16,427 bases of DNA from an uncultured Lutibacter sp. (GTDB lineage Bacteria; Bacteroidota; Bacteroidia; Flavobacteriales; Flavobacteriaceae), in contig CAJXUO010000003.1 in the NCBI GenBank assembly GCA_913061425.1, positions 1-16,427 of the forward strand, written 5' to 3'. The first letter of the stretch is position 1. Each line of letters opens with the position of its first letter. A program made the translations under genes and the position numbers. This document shows positions 1-7,983 of the stretch, in pieces. The notes below the pieces were generated by a model, which saw nothing but the letters and a program-made list of their open reading frames with translations, had not been told where the DNA came from and did no database searches.

Positions 1-2
1 GG

Positions 3-920
3 CCTGAAGCAATGATAACGTATTATTATAATGATGATTACACATCATTAAAGGGTAAGCGTACTGAAAAGGAGAAAGGACTTATTAAAAGTGAAAACGA
101 TACACCTTATCCTAGTTATAATGAACTTAAGGCTGAAAGAAATGAAGAAAGTGAAAAATTAGTGTTTACTATTAAAAATGATAAAGGACAAGTTGTTAAA
201 AAAGAATTTAAAAAACCTGAAAAAGGAGTGCAACGTTTTCATTGGGATTTACGATATACACTTCAAAACCCAATAGATTTAAGTGTTTCTTCGTTCTATA
301 ACCCTTGGGCAGGAATTGATGAAGGCACTTTGGTTGAACCAGGAACTTATACGGTTGACATGCAATTGTATAAAAATAATGAGTTAACAAAACTCGCTGG
401 TCCAATAGCATTTGAAGTCAAGGCTTTAGATAACACTGTAATGCCTGCAGAGAATAGAGCGGCTAAAGTAGCATTTCAAAAAGAGGTAATGCAATTAGAG
501 GCAGATTTAGGAGCGTGTCAAACAATTATTAGCGAAACGAATACTAAACTTAAGTATATCAAAGCAGCAATAAAGCGTTCTGAACAACCTTTTGGAGAGT
601 TAACTAAATCTGTAGTAGCAATAGAGAATAAGTTGAAGCAAATTGGTTTAGAATTATTTGGAGATAGCGTGAAGTCTAAGTTAGATATTAGTCAATTGCA
701 ATCTCCTGCAAATAGAATTGGTACTATTGGTTATGAGCAAAAGTATTCTACATCGGCACCTACCAAAACACATAAAGATAGTTATGCTATTGCCAAAGGT
801 GAGATTATAGTGTTAAAGAAAAGAGTAGAAGCTATTTTTAATATTGATGTAAAGGAATTAGAAGATAAATTGATTAAGTCTGGTGCTGCGTATACACCTG
901 GACGTGGATATAAAAACTAA
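3..920 (+). CDS. C-terminal part of a VPS10/sortilin-like BNR-repeat secreted protein (5' partial)
   Basis: The frame is already open at the left edge (first visible codons read PEAM), so the start and most of the protein lie outside the window; about 305 residues remain. The visible part matches my memory of the C-terminal region of the large (around 1000 aa) 'glycosyl hydrolase / WD40-YVTN-BNR-like repeat' proteins of Bacteroidota, whose N-terminal beta-propeller would be upstream. First comes a short charged linker, then a beta-sandwich region (about residues 45-140) with the pattern F-x-I-x-(D)-x-x-G-x-V-V, a WDLRY motif and a 'PGTYTV' strand, then a charged helical C-terminal domain. No catalytic residue can be assigned in this part. 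The family is normally exported, but the signal peptide is outside the window. The gene ends 149 bases before the convergent helicase gene. The internal ATG at 12 is not a credible start. Confidence 0.75.
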   Translation, partial: PEAMITYYYNDDYTSLKGKRTEKEKGLIKSENDTPYPSYNELKAERNEESEKLVFTIKNDKGQVVKKEFKKPEKGVQRFHWDLRYTLQNPIDLSVSSFYNPWAGIDEGTLVEPGTYTVDMQLYKNNELTKLAGPIAFEVKALDNTVMPAENRAAKVAFQKEVMQLEADLGACQTIISETNTKLKYIKAAIKRSEQPFGELTKSVVAIENKLKQIGLELFGDSVKSKLDISQLQSPANRIGTIGYEQKYSTSAPTKTHKDSYAIAKGEIIVLKKRVEAIFNIDVKELEDKLIKSGAAYTPGRGYKN

Positions 921-972
921 AATCAATTAACAAAAAAACAAAGATAACACCATACTTCAATCTGTTATTTAT

Positions 973-995
973 TTGTTAAGTTTAGTGCTTAACAA
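973..995. other. Perfect 8-bp hairpin in convergent intergenic region
   Basis: TTGTTAAG (973-980) and CTTAACAA (988-995) form a perfect 8-bp stem with a 7-base loop. It lies 53 bases past the stop of the VPS10-like gene and upstream of the stronger terminator at 1033-1061. It has no T-run, so it is a poor terminator by itself; it may protect the mRNA 3' end. The stem is AT-rich and could be chance. The rest of 921-1069 holds only a weak 5-bp inverted repeat (1003-1007 with 1016-1020) and no small gene that I can see. Confidence 0.35.
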
Positions 996-1032
996 TATAA
1001 GAATCGTACATAATCACGATAAGCGTAATAAT

Positions 1033-1061
1033 AAAAAAGCACTCAATTTGAGTGCTTTTTT
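1033..1061. terminator. Bidirectional intrinsic terminator between convergent genes
   Basis: A 12-bp perfect stem (1033-1044 with 1050-1061) has the GC-containing core GCACTC/GAGTGC and a 5-base loop AATTT. Six A on the left and six T on the right give a U-tract on either strand. It sits between the stop of the VPS10-like gene (920, +) and the stop of the helicase gene (1070, -), so it can end transcription from both sides. Confidence 0.9.
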
Positions 1062-1069
1062 ATATCTAA

Positions 1070-2941
1070 TTAATCTTTACTTCGTCTACTGCTTCTATCT
1101 CTACCAAATCCACTTTTGAATTCTCTAGATGATCCAGAGTCTTTATTTCCTCTGTCTCTATCGAAACTTTTCTTTTTACGATCTCCGCCAGCACTGCTGC
1201 TGCTGCTGCTTCCGCCACCACGATGATCTCTTCCGCCGTTACTACGACTTCTTCCGCCGCCACCGCCACGGTTTCCACCACCAGCACGTTTCTTTTCAGT
1301 AATTTCTACGTTTACTCCACGACCTTCAAACTCGATATTGCTATCTCTAGTAAATGCCGATAAAGTTTCTTTTTCAAAGTTTTTATCTAATTCAAAGAAT
1401 GAAAAAGTATCTAATATCTCTATTTGACCTATTTCAATATTGTTAGATATCTTTTGTTCGTTTATCAATCCAATTAAACGAGCAGGATTTAATTTATCTT
1501 TTCTTCCAATATTGATAAAGAAACGAGACATGTTTTCATCATCTCTTCTTTTACCTCTTGAATCTCCTCTATCGCTTCTATCTCTTGTTTCTCTGTCACG
1601 GCTATTGCTTCTGCTTAAGTCATTTAAATCCCCAGAATTCGCGTAATAACTTAAGAAACTACTAAACTCAATAGATACAAATTTTTTGATTAATTCGTCT
1701 CTATCTAAATCTGCTAACCTTTCTTGTATAGCAGGTAAATATTCACCAATTTGGCTTTCGTTTACTTCAGTATCTTTTACTTTATCAATTAATTTTAATA
1801 ATTGTTTTTTCAAAATCTCTTTCCCGTCAGGAACTTGCATTTGAACAAACTTCTTACCAATGATTCTTTCTATAGGACCTAATTTTCTTCTTTCACCTGG
1901 AGAAACAATAGCGATAGATATACCTGTACTCCCTGCTCTACCTGTACGACCACTTCTATGTGTGTAAGATTCTATTTGATCTGGAAGTTTGTAATTGATC
2001 ACATGTGTTAAACTATCTACATCTAATCCACGTGCAGCAACATCAGTTGCAACTAATATTTGTAATGATTTCTTGCGAAATTTTTTCATCACGATGTCAC
2101 GTTGTGCTTGTGATAATTCACCATGAAGTGAATCTGCACTGTATCCATCTTGAATCAACTTATCAGCAACTTCTTGAGTTTCTCTACGTGTTCTACAGAA
2201 AATAATTCCATAAATATCAGGATTGATGTCTGCAATACGTTTTAAAGCAGGATATCTATTTCTATCTGTTACTACATAATATTCGTGAGATACTTGATCT
2301 GAACCTGAATTACGCTTACCTGCATCAATTTGAATAGGGTTGTTCATGTAATTTCTAGCGATTCTATCAACTTCTTTTGGGAATGTTGCAGAAAATAATA
2401 ATGTCTGCTTTGTATCTGGAGTCACTTGTAATACTTGATCCAATTCATCCTTGAATCCCATATTAAGCATTTCATCTGCTTCATCTAAGACTAACCATTC
2501 TACTGAATCTAAACGTAATTTTTTACGTTTAATTAAATCTACAGTTCTTCCTGGAGTTCCAACAACAATTTGAACGCCTTTGTTTAAAGTACGTATTTGT
2601 CCGTTTATATCAGAACCACCATAAACAGCGGCAACTCTAAACCCTTTTAATTGTGTAGAGAACTCTTCGATATTTCTAGCAATCTGGATTGCTAACTCAC
2701 GAGTAGGTGATAAAATAATTGCTTGTACTTCTTTGCTGTTTAGATCAATTTTTTGTAAAATTGGTAAACTAAAAGCTGCAGTTTTACCTGTTCCGGTTTG
2801 TGCAAACGCTTTAAGATCTTGATCTGACTCAATAACTTGTGGAATTGCTTTTTCTTGTATTTCAGTTGGATTTTCATAACCCAAGACTCTTAAAGCCTTA
2901 ACTATTTCTGGTTTAAGACCTAATTCTTCAAATGTTGACAT
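1070..2941 (-). CDS. deaD: DEAD-box ATP-dependent RNA helicase, DeaD/CsdA-type with DbpA-like RNA-binding domain
   Basis: This is a cytoplasmic ATP-dependent RNA helicase, 623 aa, nearly the size of E. coli DeaD/CsdA. Motifs in order: Q motif with F4 upstream (about 4-34), motif I AQTGTGKT (47-54), Ia PTREL (79-83), GG (108-109), TPGR (129-132), II DEAD (153-156), III SAT (184-186), ARGLD (303-307), VI HRSGRTGR (328-335). A basic/acidic linker rich in R, D and S (about 443-470) leads to a DbpA-type RNA-binding fold (about 471-548), then a disordered Gly/Arg/Ser tail (552-623) with a six-serine run. By family this suggests work in ribosome assembly and unwinding of structured RNA, often in the cold. 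The start ATG at 2941 is well supported, with MSTFEELGL leading directly into the Q motif. Its promoter candidate is far enough upstream to give a leader of about 50 bases. It is monocistronic and ends at the bidirectional terminator. Confidence 0.95.
   Translation of the reverse strand: MSTFEELGLKPEIVKALRVLGYENPTEIQEKAIPQVIESDQDLKAFAQTGTGKTAAFSLPILQKIDLNSKEVQAIILSPTRELAIQIARNIEEFSTQLKGFRVAAVYGGSDINGQIRTLNKGVQIVVGTPGRTVDLIKRKKLRLDSVEWLVLDEADEMLNMGFKDELDQVLQVTPDTKQTLLFSATFPKEVDRIARNYMNNPIQIDAGKRNSGSDQVSHEYYVVTDRNRYPALKRIADINPDIYGIIFCRTRRETQEVADKLIQDGYSADSLHGELSQAQRDIVMKKFRKKSLQILVATDVAARGLDVDSLTHVINYKLPDQIESYTHRSGRTGRAGSTGISIAIVSPGERRKLGPIERIIGKKFVQMQVPDGKEILKKQLLKLIDKVKDTEVNESQIGEYLPAIQERLADLDRDELIKKFVSIEFSSFLSYYANSGDLNDLSRSNSRDRETRDRSDRGDSRGKRRDDENMSRFFINIGRKDKLNPARLIGLINEQKISNNIEIGQIEILDTFSFFELDKNFEKETLSAFTRDSNIEFEGRGVNVEITEKKRAGGGNRGGGGGRSRSNGGRDHRGGGSSSSSSAGGDRKKKSFDRDRGNKDSGSSREFKSGFGRDRSSRRSKD
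1194..1210 (-). repeat. CTG/CAG triplet microsatellite inside the helicase tail
   Basis: Five tandem CTG units plus CT (1194-1210) read as AGC codons on the coding strand and make most of the serine run at about residues 578-583. It is a pure triplet tract, so slippage would change the number of serines without breaking the frame. Confidence 0.85.
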
Positions 2942-2999
2942 TATCTATGTTTAATGATTCACAGATACGCCCGCACCTATAAACCTGTTTTTCAGGGTG

Positions 3000-3007
3000 C
3001 AAAAGTA
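3000..3007 (-). promoter_or_regulatory. Candidate -7 element (TACTTTTG) of the helicase gene, with a long leader
   Basis: The minus strand reads TACTTTTG, an exact match to the Bacteroidota -7 consensus TAnnTTTG. I see no TTTG at the expected -33 position. Transcription would start near 2993, leaving a leader of about 52 bases before the ATG at 2941, clearly longer than behind the other candidate promoters here (about 10-20 bases). The leader holds a GC-rich patch (TGCGGGCG, complement at about 2967-2974) and a possible 5-bp stem TATCT/AGATA directly before the start codon (2963-2967 with 2942-2946). Confidence 0.5.
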
Positions 3008-3046
3008 CACTTTAATTTATAAATAGAGTGAAGGCACGTATTTTAT

Positions 3047-4420
3047 TTATAACTCTTCTAAGCTACCTAGCTGTTTTTCAAGATGTTGAGATGATAAGTA
3101 AGTGAAACTGTTAGAGATAATTCCGTTTTTATCTACCAAGATAGTCCTAGGTTCATGACTTTTCAGGAATTTATTAGCAGCACTTTCTTTTGTCAATATA
3201 AATTGATTGTCTAATGATTTGTATATTTTAGTATCATTAAATTTAGGTCTCATATTTACACCAACAAATAGGAGTGTTGGGTATTTTTCTTTTAACCTCT
3301 TAACGCGTTTAATAAGCATATCTTGGTTCATTATTTCTGGAGACCAAAAGTAAATGACCGCTTTCTTGTTTTTAATAATAGATTTTAAATCAACCTTTGA
3401 ATTATTAAACCTTGCCAATTCAAAATTATCGATTGGTTTTTTTAGTTCTAAAATGTCACAATCATCTGCCAATGCATTAATTTGATTAATAAATGCTTTG
3501 TTTGAACAGTGTTTGTTGAAAAGGTTTAGTGCCTTTTTATTTATGGAGCATGAATTATAATTCTCTCTAAAATCATTATAGATTGCTTGGTAAAGTAATT
3601 GGTTTTTAAATCCATCAACTTTTATATTAGCTGCAATGACATTTAATATTTTTTCTGTAAAATTTGATTCGACGCTTTTATCTTTATAAGCAATACTATA
3701 TAAGTAGTTCCTTACATAATTATTAAAAGGATAGTAATCAATTAAATCCTTGTTGTTTATGTCAATACCTTTTCTATGGTCATAATAATTTTCTGGAAGC
3801 AATGGTAATGAATCTAATTGAAAACGGTTTTTATGAATAAATGGATATGACTCTTTTTGTCGATATGCAGGGAAGCTGATAGCAACTTTAGCTAAATCTT
3901 GAAACTTAGATGTCAATTTAACTCCAGAGTTTTGTAACTGACTATACAAGTGTTCATTAATATTTTCTATGATGTCTAATTTTTTGATAAACTCATTAGG
4001 TTTTAAATTGTAGTATGGACTAAACTTTCTTTCATTTTTTTCATTTTGAAGATATAAAGTGATAATAAAATTATTTTTTTCAGCCCCTTTTCCACTAAAA
4101 ACAAGAGATTCATCAAAATCCCAAGTGTTTAATCGAATTGAAATGCTATCGTTTTTTTCAAAATAGATATGTTGAAACTCAGGTCCATGTTTAAAAGAGT
4201 ATAATCCTTCTGGTAAAGAATTGAATTTTTTAGAAAATGTATTATTAGTTAGTATAGGAATTGTGTCAAGGGATTGTTCGCTCTTCATTAAAACCACATA
4301 TTTGGCTTTCGGATTTACAATTTGACCTCCAAAAAAAATAGACTCGTCAGTACCTTTATCAACTGAATCACAGTTAATTAAAGTAATAGATAAAATTAGT
4401 ATTGTTATGAAGTTTTTCAT
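3047..4420 (-). CDS. Lipoprotein with C-terminal thioredoxin-like fold lacking the CxxC active site
   Basis: The 457-aa protein starts with a lipoprotein signal (hydrophobic residues 4-15, lipobox LINC with C17), so it should be exported and lipid-anchored; acidic residues just after the cysteine (DSVDKGTDE) would fit surface export in this phylum, but that is uncertain. The N-terminal half has a small beta domain (about 25-115) like the DUF4369-type region in front of many Bacteroidota TlpA/ResA proteins, then a helical middle. The C-terminal domain (about 325-457) is thioredoxin-like: a strand ending in AVIYFWS (354-360), LLFVGVNM (383-390), and the cis-proline strand PRTILVDKNG (424-433). 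Where WCxxC belongs the sequence reads W359-S-P-E-I-M, with no cysteine, so disulfide chemistry is not expected. Probably monocistronic, with its own -7 element. A binding or scaffold role is possible, but the function is unknown. Confidence 0.8.
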   Translation of the reverse strand: MKNFITILILSITLINCDSVDKGTDESIFFGGQIVNPKAKYVVLMKSEQSLDTIPILTNNTFSKKFNSLPEGLYSFKHGPEFQHIYFEKNDSISIRLNTWDFDESLVFSGKGAEKNNFIITLYLQNEKNERKFSPYYNLKPNEFIKKLDIIENINEHLYSQLQNSGVKLTSKFQDLAKVAISFPAYRQKESYPFIHKNRFQLDSLPLLPENYYDHRKGIDINNKDLIDYYPFNNYVRNYLYSIAYKDKSVESNFTEKILNVIAANIKVDGFKNQLLYQAIYNDFRENYNSCSINKKALNLFNKHCSNKAFINQINALADDCDILELKKPIDNFELARFNNSKVDLKSIIKNKKAVIYFWSPEIMNQDMLIKRVKRLKEKYPTLLFVGVNMRPKFNDTKIYKSLDNQFILTKESAANKFLKSHEPRTILVDKNGIISNSFTYLSSQHLEKQLGSLEEL

Positions 4421-4446
4421 TTATTTAATGTAAAATGACATCTCAA

Positions 4447-4454
4447 CAAATGTA
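4447..4454 (-). promoter_or_regulatory. Candidate -7 element (TACATTTG) of the thioredoxin-like lipoprotein gene
   Basis: The minus strand reads TACATTTG, matching TAnnTTTG, 26 bases before the ATG at 4420. A clear -33 element is not visible. The 183-base divergent region 4421-4603 also holds a small inverted repeat (GGTTT 4516-4520 with AAACC 4528-4532) and two TATAGGT copies (4512-4518 and 4543-4549), 31 bases apart; I attach no function to these. Confidence 0.5.
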
Positions 4455-4568
4455 CAATTATAGAATAAAGGACTTGTTAAACAGATGTTAAAAATTAGAC
4501 GAACTATTTTATATAGGTTTCATTTATAAACCATTCTGTTTTTATAGGTCAAAGTCTGTAATTTTTCA

Positions 4569-4576
4569 TAATTTTG
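4569..4576 (+). promoter_or_regulatory. Candidate -7 element (TAATTTTG) of the ABC-F gene
   Basis: TAATTTTG matches TAnnTTTG and ends 27 bases before the ATG at 4604, giving a leader of about 20 bases. No convincing TTTG at -33. Confidence 0.5.
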
Positions 4577-4597
4577 CAAAAATTTTTAATACCATAA

Positions 4598-6229
<1,632 letters not shown>

Positions 6230-6236
6230 TATTAAT

Positions 6237-6264
6237 AAAAAAAGAGGCTTTTGCCTCTTTTTTT
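6237..6264. terminator. Bidirectional intrinsic terminator overlapping the stop of the sensor gene
   Basis: A 12-bp perfect stem: seven A plus GAGGC (6237-6248) pair with GCCTC plus seven T (6253-6264) around a TTTT loop. It serves the ABC-F gene (stop at 6229, +) and the ECF operon from the other side. The TAA stop of the sensor gene (6263-6265) lies inside the stem. Confidence 0.92.
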
Positions 6265-6727
6265 ATTCTCTCATAGACTTCCCTCTTCTCTTTTTGAGTT
6301 GCTCTAGAATTCTTCGACCGAAATCTTGTTCTGATTTATAGAGTATTAAAATCTTTTTTGAAGGTAAAATTGATTTTAAGTTTTTATACATATCAATTTC
6401 TTCATTTTTAATATTTGAATCTAATTTTATAATCGAACTTAATAGTTTCTCAGCCTGTTTATCAGTAATAGCGTCAAAACCTCCATTTTCTCGAATGGTT
6501 TTGTGCGTAGTTCTCATTTCAATACGATACTGATGAATTACTTCTTGATGCTTATTATAAACTGGCCAAAACCCTTGAGCCTCTTTTGAGGATAAATCAA
6601 GTTTTTCGGTAATAAATCCTATTTTTAAAGATTTTAATTTATCATTTCCTTCACTTCTATGCTGACTATAAAGTGTAGTGCTTAAAAAGAAAAGTAATAC
6701 GTAAGGTAATAATTTTTTATATTTCAT
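6263..6727 (-). CDS. Secreted protein of the ECF sigma operon ('sensor of ECF-type sigma factor' family)
   Basis: A 154-aa exported protein: a lysine-rich N-terminus, a hydrophobic core (PYVLLFFLST) and a probable signal peptidase I site near LYSQ. The mature part is all-helical and charged, with KIGFITEKLDLSSKEAQGFWPVYNKH, the pattern I know from flavobacterial proteins named 'sensor of ECF-type sigma factor' and similar in style to Spy/CpxP periplasmic proteins. A basic end (KKRRGK) closes it. I place the start at the ATG at 6727, ten bases after the upstream stop; a TTG two codons earlier is possible but adds nothing to the signal peptide. It is the last gene of the sigma operon and ends in the terminator. 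It may sense envelope conditions and signal to the anti-sigma-like protein; that is inferred from gene order only. Confidence 0.78.
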   Translation of the reverse strand: MKYKKLLPYVLLFFLSTTLYSQHRSEGNDKLKSLKIGFITEKLDLSSKEAQGFWPVYNKHQEVIHQYRIEMRTTHKTIRENGGFDAITDKQAEKLLSSIIKLDSNIKNEEIDMYKNLKSILPSKKILILYKSEQDFGRRILEQLKKRRGKSMRE

Positions 6728-6737
6728 AATCAATACT

Positions 6738-7349
6738 TTAGTTGGTTAAATAGAGTGATTCAATATCAATATCGTTTAAATATTTAATTAAATGCTCATC
6801 GTTATATTGTTGGTTTATTTCTAATTCTTCGAAATCTACATTTTCATAAATTGCAGCAATTTCATAAGAATCTAATTCTAAATCACCATTATCAATCCAA
6901 TTTTCAATTTCTGACACCTCCAGATTTGCTAATAAATCAGTAGAACTAGTATTATTAAATAATTGGAATGTTACAAATAGTAATAATGAGGCAGCAGCAA
7001 GTGGTATAAAAGTCTTAACGAACCTATTCTTTAGACGTCTTATTTTTGGTTCGCGTCTTATTTTTTCAAATACACTATCTTCAAGAGTTTCAAAATAATT
7101 TTCTGGAATTGAAAAATTATTTTCCTGATTGTTAGATTTTATAGTATGTATAACCTTATCTTCAACTGTTTTAAAATAATCTTTTGGAACTTCAAAAGGA
7201 GATTCTCTTTCTAAATTATCAATATGTTTTTTTAAAAATACCACATGCTCAATACTCTCAAAATACGTATTAGGTACTTTAAATCCACTTCCGAGTTTTT
7301 TTAACTCATTTAGTTTTGGTGTAATATGTTTTAATTCTTCAGCCTTCAT
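6738..7349 (-). CDS. Single-pass membrane anti-sigma-like protein with three VPxxYF repeats
   Basis: The 203-aa protein lies directly after the ECF sigma gene (33-base gap). The N-terminal part (1-110) should be cytoplasmic and carries three copies of the pattern F-x-V/I-P-x-x-Y-F-x-S/T-hydrophobic-E: GFKVPNTYFESIEHV (22-36), PFEVPKDYFKTVEDKV (51-66) and NFSIPENYFETLEDSV (78-93), spaced 27-29 residues. A basic stretch (KIRRLKNRFVK) precedes one transmembrane helix (about 112-130, PLAAASLLLFVTF), and an acidic tail (about 137-203) would face the periplasm. No HxxxCxxC zinc anti-sigma motif is present. Position, topology and size fit a membrane anti-sigma factor; that it binds the sigma factor, and that the repeats do so, is inference. 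The start ATG at 7349 is the only good one. Confidence 0.75.
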   Translation of the reverse strand: MKAEELKHITPKLNELKKLGSGFKVPNTYFESIEHVVFLKKHIDNLERESPFEVPKDYFKTVEDKVIHTIKSNNQENNFSIPENYFETLEDSVFEKIRREPKIRRLKNRFVKTFIPLAAASLLLFVTFQLFNNTSSTDLLANLEVSEIENWIDNGDLELDSYEIAAIYENVDFEELEINQQYNDEHLIKYLNDIDIESLYLTN

Positions 7350-7382
7350 TTTTTTACTATGACTCTTATAACCTCTTATGGT

Positions 7383-7925
7383 TTAATGTGTTGTTATTAT
7401 TTTTTCAATTTTTTTAACAGCATGAAAATAGGAGGCTTTTAAAGCTCCTACGCTTGTTTCTAGTGTTTCTGACATGTCTGAATATTTAATTTCATCAAAA
7501 TACTTCATATTAAAAACTAATTGTTGCTTTTGAGGTAATGTTGCAATAGCTTTCTGTAATATTAATTGTATTTCTGTGCCGCTGAATAGAGTGTCTTCTT
7601 GTAGAGTACTTGCTAAATTTTGATGATGCTCTGTAATATCAATATTTTTTTCTTTTGCCCTCTTATTTATAAAAGTAATTGATTCATTTGTTGCAATTCG
7701 ATACATCCAAGAGTAAATTTTACTTTCAGAATTAAACTTCTCTATATTTCTATAAACCTTTATGAAAGTGTTTTGTAACACATCATCAGCGTCATCATGA
7801 GATTTGACTATTTTGCGTATATGCCAATATAAACGCTCTTTATATAAAGTCATTAATACACGAAAAGCTTGTTCTTGTGTTTTAGAGTTTTTAAGTTGTT
7901 TTACTAAAGTTTTTTCGTCTACCAA
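7383..7925 (-). CDS. ECF-family RNA polymerase sigma factor
   Basis: A 180-aa sigma-70-family ECF protein. Region 2 (about 23-90) has YKERLYWHIRKIV, then the core-binding DDADDVLQNTFIKVYRNI (44-61) and the -10-recognising W73-M-Y-R-I-A-T-N-E-S. Region 4 (about 122-176) has LPQKQQLVFNMKYFDEIKYSDMSE and the recognition helix GALKASYFHAVKKI. No extra C-terminal domain. The start is a TTG at 7925 (7923-7925 on the plus strand reads CAA): the frame has a stop nine codons upstream and no ATG until residue 25, which would cut region 2. It is the first gene of a three-gene operon with the anti-sigma-like and sensor genes. The 58-base upstream gap has no TAnnTTTG match but a possible ECF-type promoter. 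Confidence 0.93.
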   Translation of the reverse strand: MVDEKTLVKQLKNSKTQEQAFRVLMTLYKERLYWHIRKIVKSHDDADDVLQNTFIKVYRNIEKFNSESKIYSWMYRIATNESITFINKRAKEKNIDITEHHQNLASTLQEDTLFSGTEIQLILQKAIATLPQKQQLVFNMKYFDEIKYSDMSETLETSVGALKASYFHAVKKIEKIITTH

Positions 7926-7941
7926 CAGTAACGTTTTTAGT

Positions 7942-7968
7942 TTAGACGATTAAAAGTACAAAAGGTTT
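7942..7968 (-). promoter_or_regulatory. Possible ECF-type (self-regulated) promoter of the sigma operon
   Basis: On the minus strand AAACCTT (7962-7968) and GTCTAA (7942-7947) are 14 bases apart, resembling the extracytoplasmic-function promoter plan (AAC-containing -35 element, about 15 bases, CGTC/GTCTA-type -10). Transcription would start near 7935, about ten bases before the TTG start. The -35 matches the E. coli sigma-E element only in part, and there is no alternative TAnnTTTG here. Confidence 0.3.
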
Positions 7969-7983
7969 AAAAGAAATAAAATA

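Noticed and set aside
1066..1287. Minus-strand open frame rich in Ala, Val and Glu
   Set aside because: It is another frame of the low-complexity Gly/Ser/Arg tail of the helicase gene; the repetitive codons keep it open.
4512..4549. TATAGGT direct repeats and GGTTT/AAACC inverted repeat as an operator
   Set aside because: Short AT-rich words that recur by chance in this DNA; no known regulator site is matched.
6728..6733. Start of the sensor gene at the TTG at 6733
   Set aside because: The ATG two codons later gives a normal signal peptide and follows the upstream stop by ten bases; the TTG adds only two residues.
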